From Thermocatellispora tengchongensis (GTDB taxonomy: Bacteria > Actinomycetota > Actinomycetes > Streptosporangiales > Streptosporangiaceae), in the NCBI RefSeq assembly GCF_014202315.1, contig NZ_JACHGN010000005.1, positions 481,227 through 545,226 on the forward strand: a stretch of DNA of 64,000 nt. Reading direction: 5' to 3'. Below the pieces are notes generated by a model that was given only the letters and a program-made list of their open reading frames with translations, ran no database searches and was not told the DNA's origin. Made by a program: the position numbers and the translations under genes. This document shows, piece by piece, positions 26,443 through 34,087 of the stretch. Within the stretch, counting starts at the first letter, position 1; every line of letters starts with the position of its first letter.

Positions 26443-27020
26443 AAGATACTCGGCGAGTGGCCCGCACCGCCGCCGGGAACCCTTGCGGATGGCGACCGGC
26501 CCCCACCCCCGAGGAGGCGAGCGCGACCATGACGATCCCCGCGGCCAGACCCACTCCCGCGGCCAGACCCATCCCCGCGGCCAGACCCGCACCTGTGCCC
26601 ACCCCCACACCCGGGCCCGGCACCACATACGGGCCCGGGACCACGACCCGGCCCGGGACCACGGCCCGGATCGCCAGGCCCACTTCGGGCGCCGGTATGG
26701 CGACGGCCGCCGCCACCAGACCCACTTCCGGCACCGGCACGGCCACCACCGCCGCCACCAGACCCACTTCCGGCACCGGCACGGCCACCACCGCCGCCAC
26801 CAGACCCACTTCCGACGCCGTTACGGCCACCGGCGCTGCCGCAATGCCCGCGGGTGGTACTGCCATGTCCCGAGGGGCTACCGCCATGCCCACGGGCGAT
26901 ACCACTCTGTCCAGAGGCGCTGCCGCCATGCCCAGGGGCGGTGCCGCCGGGTGCGGTCCGGGGCGTGGGGTGGTGCCGGCTTCGCCCGTTCCGACCGCCG
27001 ATCTTCGCAACGGAGCCGCC
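26443..27020 (+). other. repeat-rich leader or N-terminal extension before the flavin reductase
   Basis: About 580 bp without a separate gene. It is open in the frame of the flavin reductase and could encode ~190 Pro/Thr/Ala/Gly-rich residues from the GTG at 26457 (directly at the predicted transcription start) or the ATG at 26529 (GAGGAGG upstream). Codon use here differs from neighbouring genes: AGA, ACT, GGT and GCT are frequent. It also contains a 42-bp tandem repeat. It may be untranslated leader, or a recently expanded low-complexity extension. Confidence 0.5.
26675..26842. repeat. 4 x 42-bp tandem repeat
   Basis: Units at 26675-26716, 26717-26758, 26759-26800 and 26801-26842. The two central copies are identical and the outer ones are degenerate. 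Each begins CAGRCCCACTTC. In frame they encode 14 residues (RPTSGTGTATTAAT). Confidence 0.9.
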
Positions 27021-27572
27021 ATGCCCAGTGGTCCCCCGCTCCCCGCCCATGAGAACGGCCGCCGCGAGCAGGGTGGCGTGCGCAACGGGGCGGAGGTGGA
27101 CAGCAGGCACTTCCGCAATGTGCTGGGGCGGTTCGCGACCGGCGTGGTGGCCATCACGGCGGTGGACCCGGACACGGGTGAGCCGTGCGGGCTGGCCGCC
27201 AACAGCTTCACGTCGGTGTCGCTGGACCCGCCGCTGGTGGCGTTCTGCGTGGCGCACACCAGCACGAGCTGGCCCCGCGTACGCGCCGCGGCGACGCACT
27301 GCGTGAACGTGCTGGGCGAGCGGCAGCAGCGCGTGTGCGACCAGCTCGCGGCCAAGGGGGGCGACAAGTTCGCCGGGCTGGCCTGGCACGACTCCCCCGG
27401 CGGCAACCCGGTGATCGACGGCGCCCTGGCCTGGATCGACTGCGCGATCGAGGCCGAGCACGTCGCGGGCGACCACGTCATCGTCGTGGCGCGGGTGCAC
27501 GGCCTGGACGCGCACGCCGACGGGGGCCCGCTGGTGTTCTTCCGCGGCGGCTACGGCCGCTTCGCGCCGTGA
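27021..27572 (+). CDS. flavin reductase domain protein (HsaB-like)
   Basis: A 183-aa FMN-binding split-barrel flavin reductase. The core starts at SRHFRNVLGRFATGVVAIT (~34-52) and continues with GLAANSFTSVSLDPPLVAFCV (~64-84), HCVNVLGERQQRVC, and GDHVIVVARVHGLD near the end. Such proteins supply reduced flavin to a separate oxygenase (for example HsaB to HsaA in steroid catabolism). The two LLM enzymes of this window are plausible clients. I choose ATG 27021 because GGAG lies five bases upstream and the protein then has the usual family length; starts at 26529 or 26457 would add a repetitive extension. The stop overlaps the next gene by 4 nt. Confidence 0.85.
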   Translation: MPSGPPLPAHENGRREQGGVRNGAEVDSRHFRNVLGRFATGVVAITAVDPDTGEPCGLAANSFTSVSLDPPLVAFCVAHTSTSWPRVRAAATHCVNVLGERQQRVCDQLAAKGGDKFAGLAWHDSPGGNPVIDGALAWIDCAIEAEHVAGDHVIVVARVHGLDAHADGGPLVFFRGGYGRFAP

Positions 27573-28798
27573 CACCGGGGCCGGGCGCCCAGCCCAAGGC
27601 CGGTGCCCTGCCCGATCCCGGCGGCCGGCCCGATCCCGGCGCCCTGGACGCCTTCCGGCAGGAGGTGCGGGCGTGGCTGGGGGCCGCGCTGGAGGGGCCG
27701 TTCGCGGCGGCGCGCGGGCTGGGCGGGCCGGGCCGCGAGCACGAGGGGCACGAGCTGCGCGTGGCCTGGGAGCGGCACCTGGGCGCGGCGGGCTGGACCT
27801 GCCTGGGGTGGCCGAAGGAGCACGGCGGGCGCGATGCGAGCCTGGCCGAGCAGGTGGTCTTCCACGAGGAGTACGCCCGCGCCGAGGCGCCCGCGCGGGT
27901 CGGGCACATCGGCGAGGGGCTGATCGGGCCGACCATCATCGAGCACGGCACCGAGGAGCAGAAACGCCGCTTCCTGCCCCCGATCAGGGCGGGCGAGGAG
28001 CTGTGGTGCCAGGGGTACTCCGAGCCGGAGGCGGGCTCGGACCTGGCCGGCGTGCGCACGCGGGCGGTGCTCGACGGCGGCGAGTGGGTGATCACCGGAC
28101 AGAAGGTGTGGACGTCGCTGGCGCACCTCGCGCAGTGGTGCTTCGTGCTCGCGCGCACCGAGCCGGGCTCGCGGCGCCACCACGGCCTGTCCTACCTGCT
28201 GGTCCCGATGGACGCCCCCGGCGTGGAGGTGCGCCCGATCGTGCAGCTCACCGGCACCAGCGAGTTCAACGAGGTGTTCTTCGACGGCGTCCGCACCGCG
28301 GCGGGCAACATCGTGGGCCGGCCCGGCGACGGGTGGCGGATCGCGATGGCGACGCTGGGCTACGAGCGGGGCGCGTCCACGCTGGGACAGCAGATCGGGT
28401 TCCGGCGCGAGCTGGCGGCGGTGGTCGCCACCGCGCGGCGTACCGGGGCGGCCGAGGACCCGGTGCTGCGCGACCGGCTGATCCGCGCCTGGCTGGAGCT
28501 GGAGATCATGCGGCAGAACGCGCTGCGCACCATGACCTCGCTGTCGGCGGGCGAGCCGGGGCCGGAGGCGTCGATCGGCAAGCTGTACTGGTCCGAGTGG
28601 CACCGCAGGCTGGGCGAGCTGGCGCAGGAGGTGCAGGGCCGGGCGGGGCTGGTCGCGGACGGGCCGCCGTACGAGCTGAACCCGTTGCAGCGGCTGTTCC
28701 TGTTCAGCCGGGCCGACACCATCTACGCCGGGTCGAGCGAGATCCAGCGCACGATCATCGCCGAACGCGCCCTCGGCCTGCCCCGGTCCCCGCGCTGA
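27569..28798 (+). CDS. acyl-CoA dehydrogenase
   Basis: A 409-aa acyl-CoA dehydrogenase of the steroid/branched-acyl FadE group, coupled to the flavin reductase (GTGA overlap). Features are WPKEHGGRDASLAEQVVFHEE (~80), WCQGYSEPEAGSDLAGVRTRA (~148-168, FAD/substrate region), TGQKVWTSLAHLAQWCFVLART (~178) and TIYAGSSEIQRTIIAERALG near the C-terminus. It introduces an alpha,beta double bond in an acyl-CoA. The WEHD-type homologue at 10723 would fit as a partner subunit if the enzyme is heteromeric. It is transcribed with the flavin reductase from the double-operator promoter. Confidence 0.92.
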   Translation: MTPGPGAQPKAGALPDPGGRPDPGALDAFRQEVRAWLGAALEGPFAAARGLGGPGREHEGHELRVAWERHLGAAGWTCLGWPKEHGGRDASLAEQVVFHEEYARAEAPARVGHIGEGLIGPTIIEHGTEEQKRRFLPPIRAGEELWCQGYSEPEAGSDLAGVRTRAVLDGGEWVITGQKVWTSLAHLAQWCFVLARTEPGSRRHHGLSYLLVPMDAPGVEVRPIVQLTGTSEFNEVFFDGVRTAAGNIVGRPGDGWRIAMATLGYERGASTLGQQIGFRRELAAVVATARRTGAAEDPVLRDRLIRAWLELEIMRQNALRTMTSLSAGEPGPEASIGKLYWSEWHRRLGELAQEVQGRAGLVADGPPYELNPLQRLFLFSRADTIYAGSSEIQRTIIAERALGLPRSPR

Positions 28799-28807
28799 AC
28801 GCGAGGG

Positions 28808-28821
28808 ACCGACCAGTCGGT
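28808..28821. promoter_or_regulatory. palindrome ACCGACCAGTCGGT upstream of the SDR
   Basis: Perfect 6-bp arms (ACCGAC/GTCGGT) around CA, 38 bp before the SDR start. This resembles operators of other TetR-family repressors and differs from the CAAGCGCTTG sites, so the SDR may respond to a regulator not in this window. Confidence 0.5.
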
Positions 28822-28859
28822 ATGGACGGCGGGAGTGCCGTGCGGCATCATCAGGGCCT

Positions 28860-29618
28860 ATGAACCTGTTCTCGGTGGAGGGGAAGACCGTCGTCGTCAC
28901 GGGCGGCTCCCGGGGTATCGGCAAGATGATCGCGACCGGCTTCGTGCAGGCGGGCGCCACGGTGTACATCTCCTCGCGCAAGGCCGCGGAGGTCGAGAAG
29001 ACCGCGGCGGAGCTGGGCTGCGTGGCGGTGCCCGCCGACCTGTCCACCCCTGAGGGCGCCGAGAGGCTGTTCGAGGCGGTCTCGGCCACCGAGACCAAGG
29101 TGGACGTGCTGGTCAACAACGCGGGCGCCACGTGGGGGGCGCCGCTTGAGGAGTTCCCCGAGCACGCCTTCGACAAGCTCTGGGGGATCAACGTCAAGGG
29201 CGTGTTCTTCCTGACCACCCGCTTCCTGCCGTTGCTGCGCGCCGCCGCGACCGCCGACGACCCGGCCCGCGTGATCAACATCGGCTCGATCGACGGGCTG
29301 CGGGTGCCGGGCATGGAGACCTACGCCTACTCCGCCACCAAGGCCGCGGTGCACATGCTGACCCGGCACCTCGCGCAGCGGCTCGCCGGCGACTCGATCA
29401 CGGTGAACGCCATCGCGCCCGGCCCGTTCGACTCCAAGATGATGGCGTTCGCGCTGGACGACCCGGAGACCCGCAAGGCCGTCGCGTCCAGCGTGCCTCT
29501 GGGCCGGGTCGGGCGGCCGGACGACATGGCGGGCGCCGCGATCTTCCTGGCCTCGCGCGCGGGGGCGTACCTCACCGGGACGGTGATCCCGGTGGACGGC
29601 GGCATCACGGCCCGCTGA
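28860..29618 (+). CDS. short-chain dehydrogenase/reductase
   Basis: A 252-aa classical SDR. The cofactor motif TGGSRGIG is at residues 14-21, NNAG near 91, the catalytic Ser in NIGSIDG, and Tyr/Lys in YAYSATKAA (~157-161). The C-terminal YLTGTVIPVDGGITAR is typical. NADP preference is suggested by SSRKAAEV after the second strand. It probably oxidises or reduces a hydroxy/keto group of an acyl-CoA or similar intermediate; the catabolic neighbourhood supports that, but the substrate is unknown. Confidence 0.93.
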   Translation: MNLFSVEGKTVVVTGGSRGIGKMIATGFVQAGATVYISSRKAAEVEKTAAELGCVAVPADLSTPEGAERLFEAVSATETKVDVLVNNAGATWGAPLEEFPEHAFDKLWGINVKGVFFLTTRFLPLLRAAATADDPARVINIGSIDGLRVPGMETYAYSATKAAVHMLTRHLAQRLAGDSITVNAIAPGPFDSKMMAFALDDPETRKAVASSVPLGRVGRPDDMAGAAIFLASRAGAYLTGTVIPVDGGITAR

Positions 29619-29673
29619 GCCCGTTCCGGCTCCCCGCGCGGTGCGGTTCACTGGGGGGCGGGAGGTGGCGATC

Positions 29674-30162
29674 GTGGCCTGGTCACAGGTGGCGGTGTGC
29701 GGGCCCAACGCGTGCGACGAGCACGAGGCCGCGCAGGCGCGCGAGGTGGGGCGGCTGCTGGCCCGCCGGGGCGCGGTGGTGCTGTGCGGGGGCTACGGCG
29801 GGGTGATGGCCGCCGCGGCGGCCGGGGCCCGCGCGGCGGGCGGGGTGGCGGTGGGCCTGCTGTCGGGCCGCGACCGCGAGGGCGCCTGCCAGGAGCTGTC
29901 GGTGGTGATCCCGACCGGGCTCGGCGAGGCGCGCAACGCCCTGATCGTGCGCGCGGCGGACGCGGTGATCGTGATCGGCGGCTCGTGGGGCACCCTGTCG
30001 GAACTGGCCCTGGCCCGGCGCGGCGGAGTCCCGGTGATCACGCTGGGCGGCTGGCGGGTGGTGGACGCGGCGGGCGAGCCGGTGCCGGGCCCGGTCACGG
30101 CGACCGACCCGGCCGAGGCCGTACGCCTGGCGCTGGCGAGCACTCCGGCGGGCAGCACCTGA
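29674..30162 (+). CDS. TIGR00725/LOG-like Rossmann protein
   Basis: About 162 aa from a GTG at 29674 (GGAGG eight bases upstream); an earlier GTG at 29641 is possible. It has the lysine-decarboxylase-like (LOG) fold: VAVCGPNACDEHE at the start, VVLCGGYGGVMAAAAAGAR (~40-58), GLGEARNALIVRAADAVIVIGGSWGTLSELA (~90-120). The GG-x-GT-x-x-E motif corresponds to the nucleotide/phosphate site of cytokinin-activating LOG proteins, but TIGR00725 members have no proven substrate. Stand-alone gene after the SDR. Confidence 0.85.
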   Translation: MAWSQVAVCGPNACDEHEAAQAREVGRLLARRGAVVLCGGYGGVMAAAAAGARAAGGVAVGLLSGRDREGACQELSVVIPTGLGEARNALIVRAADAVIVIGGSWGTLSELALARRGGVPVITLGGWRVVDAAGEPVPGPVTATDPAEAVRLALASTPAGST

Positions 30163-30437
30163 CCGCAGGCGAAGCGTGACCGCGCACCACGACCGGCCGG
30201 GCACGGCCGCGCACAGGGCAAGACCACGCGAAGAGGCGGGAAACCGCCACCCGCGAAACAGTAGGTCAACGGGGGGTGCTGCTGCCGCAGCAGGACACGG
30301 CGCGTGGCGGGAATCCGAGGGAAAGTGTCGATTCAGCCTCTGGGGCGACGGTGGACGGCCGTCCTAGGCTGGCCCCGCCTCCGGCGGCCACCTGTCCCCT
30401 TCCCCTCCGCGTTTGGCAGAACGGAACGTCGCGTCCC

Positions 30438-30863
30438 ATGTCCATCCTCATGCCGATCCTGATCGGCCTGATCGCCGTCACCCTCATCTCCCTGATCCCC
30501 GAGCCGCACCGGCGCGCCGTCAACGCCGTGATCGTCGCGGGCGCGGGCGCCGCCTACCTCAGCGGCGGCGCGCTCGGCTACGCGGAGTTCGTGCTGCCGA
30601 TCGTCATGACCTACGTCGCCTATCGCGGGCTGACGAGCTATGCGTGGATCGGCATCGGCTGGCTGCTGCACACCGTGTGGGACGTCATCCACCACCTCAA
30701 GGGCGCCCCGATCCTGCCCTTCGCCGAGCACTCGTCCTTCGGCTGCGCCATCTGCGACCCGGTGATCGCGCTGTGGTGCTTCGCGGGCGGGCCGTCGGTC
30801 ATCGGCTGGGTCCGCGCCCGCTTGTCCCGCAAGGAGGCCGCACCCCTCGCCCCGGCCGAATAG
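30438..30863 (+). CDS. DUF6010 membrane protein
   Basis: A 141-aa membrane protein. Hydrophobic helices are ILMPILIGLIAVTLISLI (3-20), AVNAVIVAGAGAAYLSGGAL (27-46), FVLPIVMTYVAYRGL (51-65) and a segment around IGIGWLLHTVWDVIHH. GCAICDPVIALWCFAGGPSV contains a conserved CxxC-like pair. The WDVIHHLKG motif and the GCAICDP signature are those of DUF6010 proteins, of unknown function. The upstream 275 bp show a GC-rich dyad (TGCTGC...GCAGCA near 30280) but no clear promoter. No strong ribosome-binding site precedes the ATG. Confidence 0.8.
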   Translation: MSILMPILIGLIAVTLISLIPEPHRRAVNAVIVAGAGAAYLSGGALGYAEFVLPIVMTYVAYRGLTSYAWIGIGWLLHTVWDVIHHLKGAPILPFAEHSSFGCAICDPVIALWCFAGGPSVIGWVRARLSRKEAAPLAPAE

Positions 30864-30933
30864 CACCCTCTCATCTCGGCGGGCGACCACCGGTCGTCCG
30901 CCGGGGCACGTGCGCCGGGAGGGTCGTCACCGG

Positions 30934-30993
30934 CCCCTGCCGTGCCTGTGGGTCCCCTGCCGTGCCTGCGGGCTCCTGCCGTGCCTGTGCTCA
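30934..30993. repeat. 3 x 20-bp tandem repeat in intergenic DNA
   Basis: Units at 30934, 30954 and 30974 share CCTGCCGTGCCTG. They are followed by two 17-bp direct repeats starting CATGCC at 31009 and 31026. No reading frame is implied. Confidence 0.85.
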
Positions 30994-31221
30994 CGCTCTG
31001 CGCGTGGTCATGCCCTCCGTGCGACCATGCCGTCCGTGTGACCATGCCGGCAGAACTCGGCGGTGCCGGTGTCGGTGGGGCGAGCTTCCGGCTCGGCGAG
31101 TTTCCGCACGGTCACGGCGCGGTCGCCTGCCTGGAAGCGTGGGCCGGATGCGTCCCGGTCGGCCGGTTCGGCCCACAGGCATGGAACGCCCAGCCCACGA
31201 GCACACGCGGACCACGGCCAA

Positions 31222-31254
31222 GGGCCGGCCCCGGCGTATGCCTGGGGCCGGCCC
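31222..31254 (-). terminator. perfect 11-bp hairpin after the small secreted protein gene
   Basis: GGGCCGGCCCC and GGGGCCGGCCC flank an 11-base loop. It ends 12 bp beyond the stop codon (31267) of the minus-strand secreted-protein gene, the correct position for its terminator. Confidence 0.75.
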
Positions 31255-31266
31255 GTGACGTCGCTG

Positions 31267-31521
31267 TCAGTCGAAGACGTAGGTCACGGTGACACTGCCG
31301 TTGGAGGCGGTGCCGGCCACGCCGTTGAGGTTGTTGACGTTGGTCGACTGGCCCGTGCCGGCGTTCCGGGAGGAGACCTGCCCGAAGAGGTTGCCGGACT
31401 GCGCGGAGTCGGTGTTGTTGCTCCAGTTCCTCCAGTCATCAGCGTGCGCGGGGGACGTGACGAGCACGGCTCCGGCAGCGGCGGCGAGCACGGCACCGGC
31501 AACGCACAGCTTCTTGATCAC
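31267..31521 (-). CDS. small secreted protein, Asn/Ser/Gly-rich
   Basis: An 84-aa protein from a GTG at 31521 with GAAGGAG five bases upstream. Residues 1-~27 are a clean Sec signal peptide (IKKLCVAGAVLAAAAGAV, cleavage after AHA). The ~57-residue mature part (DDWRNWSNNTDSAQSG, then NAGTGQSTNVNNLNGVAG, ending VTVTYVFD) is rich in Asn, Ser, Gly and Thr with no cysteine. This composition and size recall amyloid-like surface proteins such as rodlins, but it is not a recognisable chaplin or rodlin. Function unknown; a cell-surface or aerial-hypha role is a guess. Confidence 0.82.
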   Translation of the reverse strand: MIKKLCVAGAVLAAAAGAVLVTSPAHADDWRNWSNNTDSAQSGNLFGQVSSRNAGTGQSTNVNNLNGVAGTASNGSVTVTYVFD

Positions 31522-31604
31522 TTCAGCTCCTTCGCTCGGAAGAACGGCTGCGCACCCACGGACGGAAACCCCTGGCTCTGGGCCCAACCAGCCGAGGCGC
31601 CCCC

Positions 31605-31632
31605 TTGACCCGGGTGTTGACCTGTCGGTCAA
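31605..31632. promoter_or_regulatory. TTGACC boxes upstream of the small secreted protein
   Basis: TTGACC at 31605-31610 is followed by the perfect inverted repeat TTGACC-TGTC-GGTCAA at 31617-31632. The boxes lie ~85-110 bp upstream of the GTG at 31521. This looks like a regulator binding site; one arm may double as a -35 element. Confidence 0.5.
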
Positions 31633-31793
31633 AGCCAGAGCGATGGTATAACGCACTGTCGCCGATTGCTAGCGTTGTGTGACCAAAGGTTGGCGCGCCG
31701 GATCGAGCACGGTCACCGGTGTCGCGATGACGTGCGGGATCGGCGGTTTACGGGACGGCGTTCATCAGGGTCATCGGCACCGCAGGATGGCGG

Positions 31794-32465
31794 TCACAGC
31801 ACGGTGAGGCCGCGTGCGGCGAGGATGCCGGCGGCCTGGGCCGGGCTGATCACGGCTCCGGCGAGGGCGCGCAGTTGCGTGTCGTCGGGCTCGCCGAGGT
31901 CGGCGCCGCGCAGGTCGGCGCCGGTGAACGTGGTGTCGATCATGCGGGCGCCGCCCAGCCGGGAGCCGCTGAAGACGGTCTTGCTGAAGTCGCACCCCGA
32001 CAGGTTGGCCTCGTCGAGGCGGACGCCCTCGATCACCTGGCCGCGCAGCGAGCAGCCGGTGAGGTCGGCCAGCATGAGGTTGCTGCGGGCGATGCGGTAG
32101 CCGTGGCCGCGGCACCCGGTCAGCTTGGCGCCGATGAGCCGGCACCCGGTGAAGGAGACGTCGGTGAGCAGGGCGTTGGCGAAGTCGGCCGCGGACAGAT
32201 CGACGTCGGTGAACCGCGCGTCGATCAGTTCGCCGTCGCCGAACCGGATGCCGCTCCCGCCCCCGCCGCTGAACCGCGCCGCGTCGAGGTCGGCCCCGCG
32301 GAAGTCGGCGTGGTCGAGCACGCACCCCTCGAACACGGCCCCGGCGAGCTCGGCCCCGTTGAAGTCGGCCCCGGTCAGGTCGCAGGCGCGGAAGACGTGC
32401 GGGCCGTCGTCGTCGGCCCCCTCGACCGGTGAGGTGTACGCGAGGTCGGCGCCCGAGAACTCCAT
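31794..32465 (-). CDS. pentapeptide-repeat protein
   Basis: A 223-aa protein (ATG 32465; a TTG four codons earlier is possible) made almost entirely of A(D/N)LXX pentapeptides, for example GADFNGAEL, ADFRGADLDAARF and DLSAADFANALL. It should fold as a right-handed quadrilateral beta-helix. The last ~25 residues (QLRALAGAVISPAQAAGIL) form a non-repeat cap seen in related actinobacterial proteins. Some pentapeptide proteins (MfpA/Qnr) mimic DNA and protect gyrase. This one has no obvious dimerisation tail, so the role is open. Confidence 0.9.
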   Translation of the reverse strand: MEFSGADLAYTSPVEGADDDGPHVFRACDLTGADFNGAELAGAVFEGCVLDHADFRGADLDAARFSGGGGSGIRFGDGELIDARFTDVDLSAADFANALLTDVSFTGCRLIGAKLTGCRGHGYRIARSNLMLADLTGCSLRGQVIEGVRLDEANLSGCDFSKTVFSGSRLGGARMIDTTFTGADLRGADLGEPDDTQLRALAGAVISPAQAAGILAARGLTVL

Positions 32466-32528
32466 GGGCCGATTCAACCAGCCGCCACCGACAGATCGGC
32501 GCGGTTCACCGTTCGCGCGTCGCGGGCC

Positions 32529-33947
32529 TCAGGGCATGGTGTCCACGCGCACCAGGCGGCCGTCCTCGACGCCGAACACCGCGGCGGTGCTCACCGGGGC
32601 GCCCGGCCGGTCCACGAAGTCCACCACCCGGTAGGCGACCTCGAACGCCGTGGGCGTGGCGGTCCCGGTGAGGTAGCCGCGGTGGCCCTCGAAGTAGCGG
32701 ATGTGCGGGTTGGCGGCCAGGATGGCGTGGTTGTCGGTGGACGGCGGCAGGCTGGTGATCGCGGTGCTCACGAACTCCACGCCCACGGGCCGCGCGGCCG
32801 GGTCGCCGAAGGCGGTGGACAGCTCGCAGGCCCAGTTGTTGTGCACGTCGCCGCTGAGCACGACCAGGTCCCGCCCGGCGGCGGCCATGATCCGGGAGCG
32901 CTGGTCGCGGTAGGCGTCCCAGGCGTCGCGGCTGAACGACGGCCCGCCGGGGCCGGGGAAGGCCCGCTGGGCGAAGAAGACCGGCTGCACCAGCACCTTC
33001 CACCGGGCGCGGGGCGCGCGCAGCTTGCCGAGCAGCCATGCCTCCTGCTCCGGGCCGAGCATGTCGGCGCCGTCCCGGTACTGGCGGGCGTCCAGCACCA
33101 GGAAGTCGGCGACCGTGCCGTAGGCGCGCCAGCGATACATCCGCAGCCCGTCGCCGACCGGCCGCACCCGCAGCGGCTGGTGCTCGTAGTACGCCCGGTA
33201 CGCCGCCGTGCGCCGGCGCAGGAAGGCCGCCTGGTCCGAGCCGTCGGCGGGCCGGGTGCCGCGGTAGTTGTCCTCCACCTCGTGGTCGTCCCAGGTGACG
33301 ATCCAGGGCGCGGCGGCGTGCGCGGCGCGCAGGTCGGGGTCGGTACGGTAGCGGGCGTACCGGTTGCGGTAGTCGTGCAGCGTCGTGCACTCGCGGGCGG
33401 GCGGTTCGAGCGGGCGCACGTACCTGCCGGGCTGCGGCGTGGTCGCGGGCCGGCCGGCCTCGTAGATGTAGTCGCCCAGGTGGAACACCACGTCGGGCCG
33501 CTCCACGGCGAGGTGCCGGTACGCGGTGAAGTGCCCGTGCTCGTACCTCTGGCAGCTCGCCACCGCGAACCTGACCGGCGCCTGTGAATCGGGCGCGGGC
33601 GCGGTCTTGGTGCGTCCGACGGGGCTGGTGGCCGGCTCGAACAGCGGGTCGGCGACGGAGAAGCGGTAGAAGTACTCCGTGGCGGGCCGCAGGCCCTCGA
33701 CCTTCACGTGCACGCTGTGCGCCCAGGCGTGCTCGGCGTACGCGGTGCCCTCCTTGACCACCCGGGTCAGGCCCTGGTCCTCGGCCACCTGCCAGCGCAC
33801 GGCGACCTGCCGCTTGGGCATGCCGCCCGGACGCCGGGGGTCGAGATGCAGCGGCTCGGGCGCCAGCCGCGTCCAGAGGATGACGCCGTCGGGCAGCGGC
33901 TCCCCCGACGCGACGCCCAGCGTGAACGGATAGCCGAGTTTCGCCAT
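32529..33947 (-). CDS. phoD: PhoD-family alkaline phosphatase without a visible signal peptide
   Basis: A 472-aa phosphodiesterase/alkaline phosphatase of the PhoD family. The N-terminal PhoD_N domain begins directly (LGYPFTLGVASGEPLPDGVILWTRL). Metal-site motifs are HLGDYIYEAG (~155), WDDHEVEDN (~216) and LSGDVHNNWACEL (~360). PhoD enzymes use Ca/Fe and are normally exported by TAT. Here the ATG at 33947 sits only four residues before the conserved domain, and I see no twin-arginine leader in frame upstream. Either export is lost or the leader has been disrupted. It is divergent from the KstR2-like regulator. Confidence 0.92.
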   Translation of the reverse strand: MAKLGYPFTLGVASGEPLPDGVILWTRLAPEPLHLDPRRPGGMPKRQVAVRWQVAEDQGLTRVVKEGTAYAEHAWAHSVHVKVEGLRPATEYFYRFSVADPLFEPATSPVGRTKTAPAPDSQAPVRFAVASCQRYEHGHFTAYRHLAVERPDVVFHLGDYIYEAGRPATTPQPGRYVRPLEPPARECTTLHDYRNRYARYRTDPDLRAAHAAAPWIVTWDDHEVEDNYRGTRPADGSDQAAFLRRRTAAYRAYYEHQPLRVRPVGDGLRMYRWRAYGTVADFLVLDARQYRDGADMLGPEQEAWLLGKLRAPRARWKVLVQPVFFAQRAFPGPGGPSFSRDAWDAYRDQRSRIMAAAGRDLVVLSGDVHNNWACELSTAFGDPAARPVGVEFVSTAITSLPPSTDNHAILAANPHIRYFEGHRGYLTGTATPTAFEVAYRVVDFVDRPGAPVSTAAVFGVEDGRLVRVDTMP

Positions 33948-34052
33948 GCCCCGATCGTGACGCAGGAATATGTGAGATGTGCTCGTTTCGTAGGAGATGA
34001 AGGGGCTTGTGGGGGATTGATACCGCTGGCCACAGGGGTTGCGGGCGTACCG

Positions 34053-34081
34053 TGAACAAGCGATTGCGCAAGGGCCATAAT
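34053..34081 (+). promoter_or_regulatory. candidate leaderless promoter of the KstR2-like regulator
   Basis: A -35-like TGAACA (34053-34058), a 17-bp spacer and a -10-like CATAAT (34076-34081). The predicted start, ~7 bases later, is the GTG at 34088 itself, so the mRNA would be leaderless. Confidence 0.45.
34055..34068. promoter_or_regulatory. degenerate KstR2-type site in the regulator's own promoter
   Basis: AACAAGCGATTGCG fits AnCAAGnnCTTGnT at 8 of 10 defined positions and lies between the predicted -35 and -10 elements. That would suit autorepression. The match is imperfect. Confidence 0.45.
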
Positions 34082-34087
34082 AGGAAG

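Larger units (their letters stand above)
30864..31266. other. 403-bp intergenic region with short repeats and a terminator
   Basis: No convincing gene. It contains three 20-bp units (from 30934), two 17-bp units (from 31009) and, next to the small secreted-protein gene, a perfect 11-bp stem hairpin (31222-31254). Confidence 0.6.

Noticed and set aside
26457-27020. Taking the long flavin-reductase start (26457) as definite
   Set aside because: Unusual codons and repeats precede the conserved domain, while ATG 27021 has a good ribosome-binding site; kept as an alternative only.
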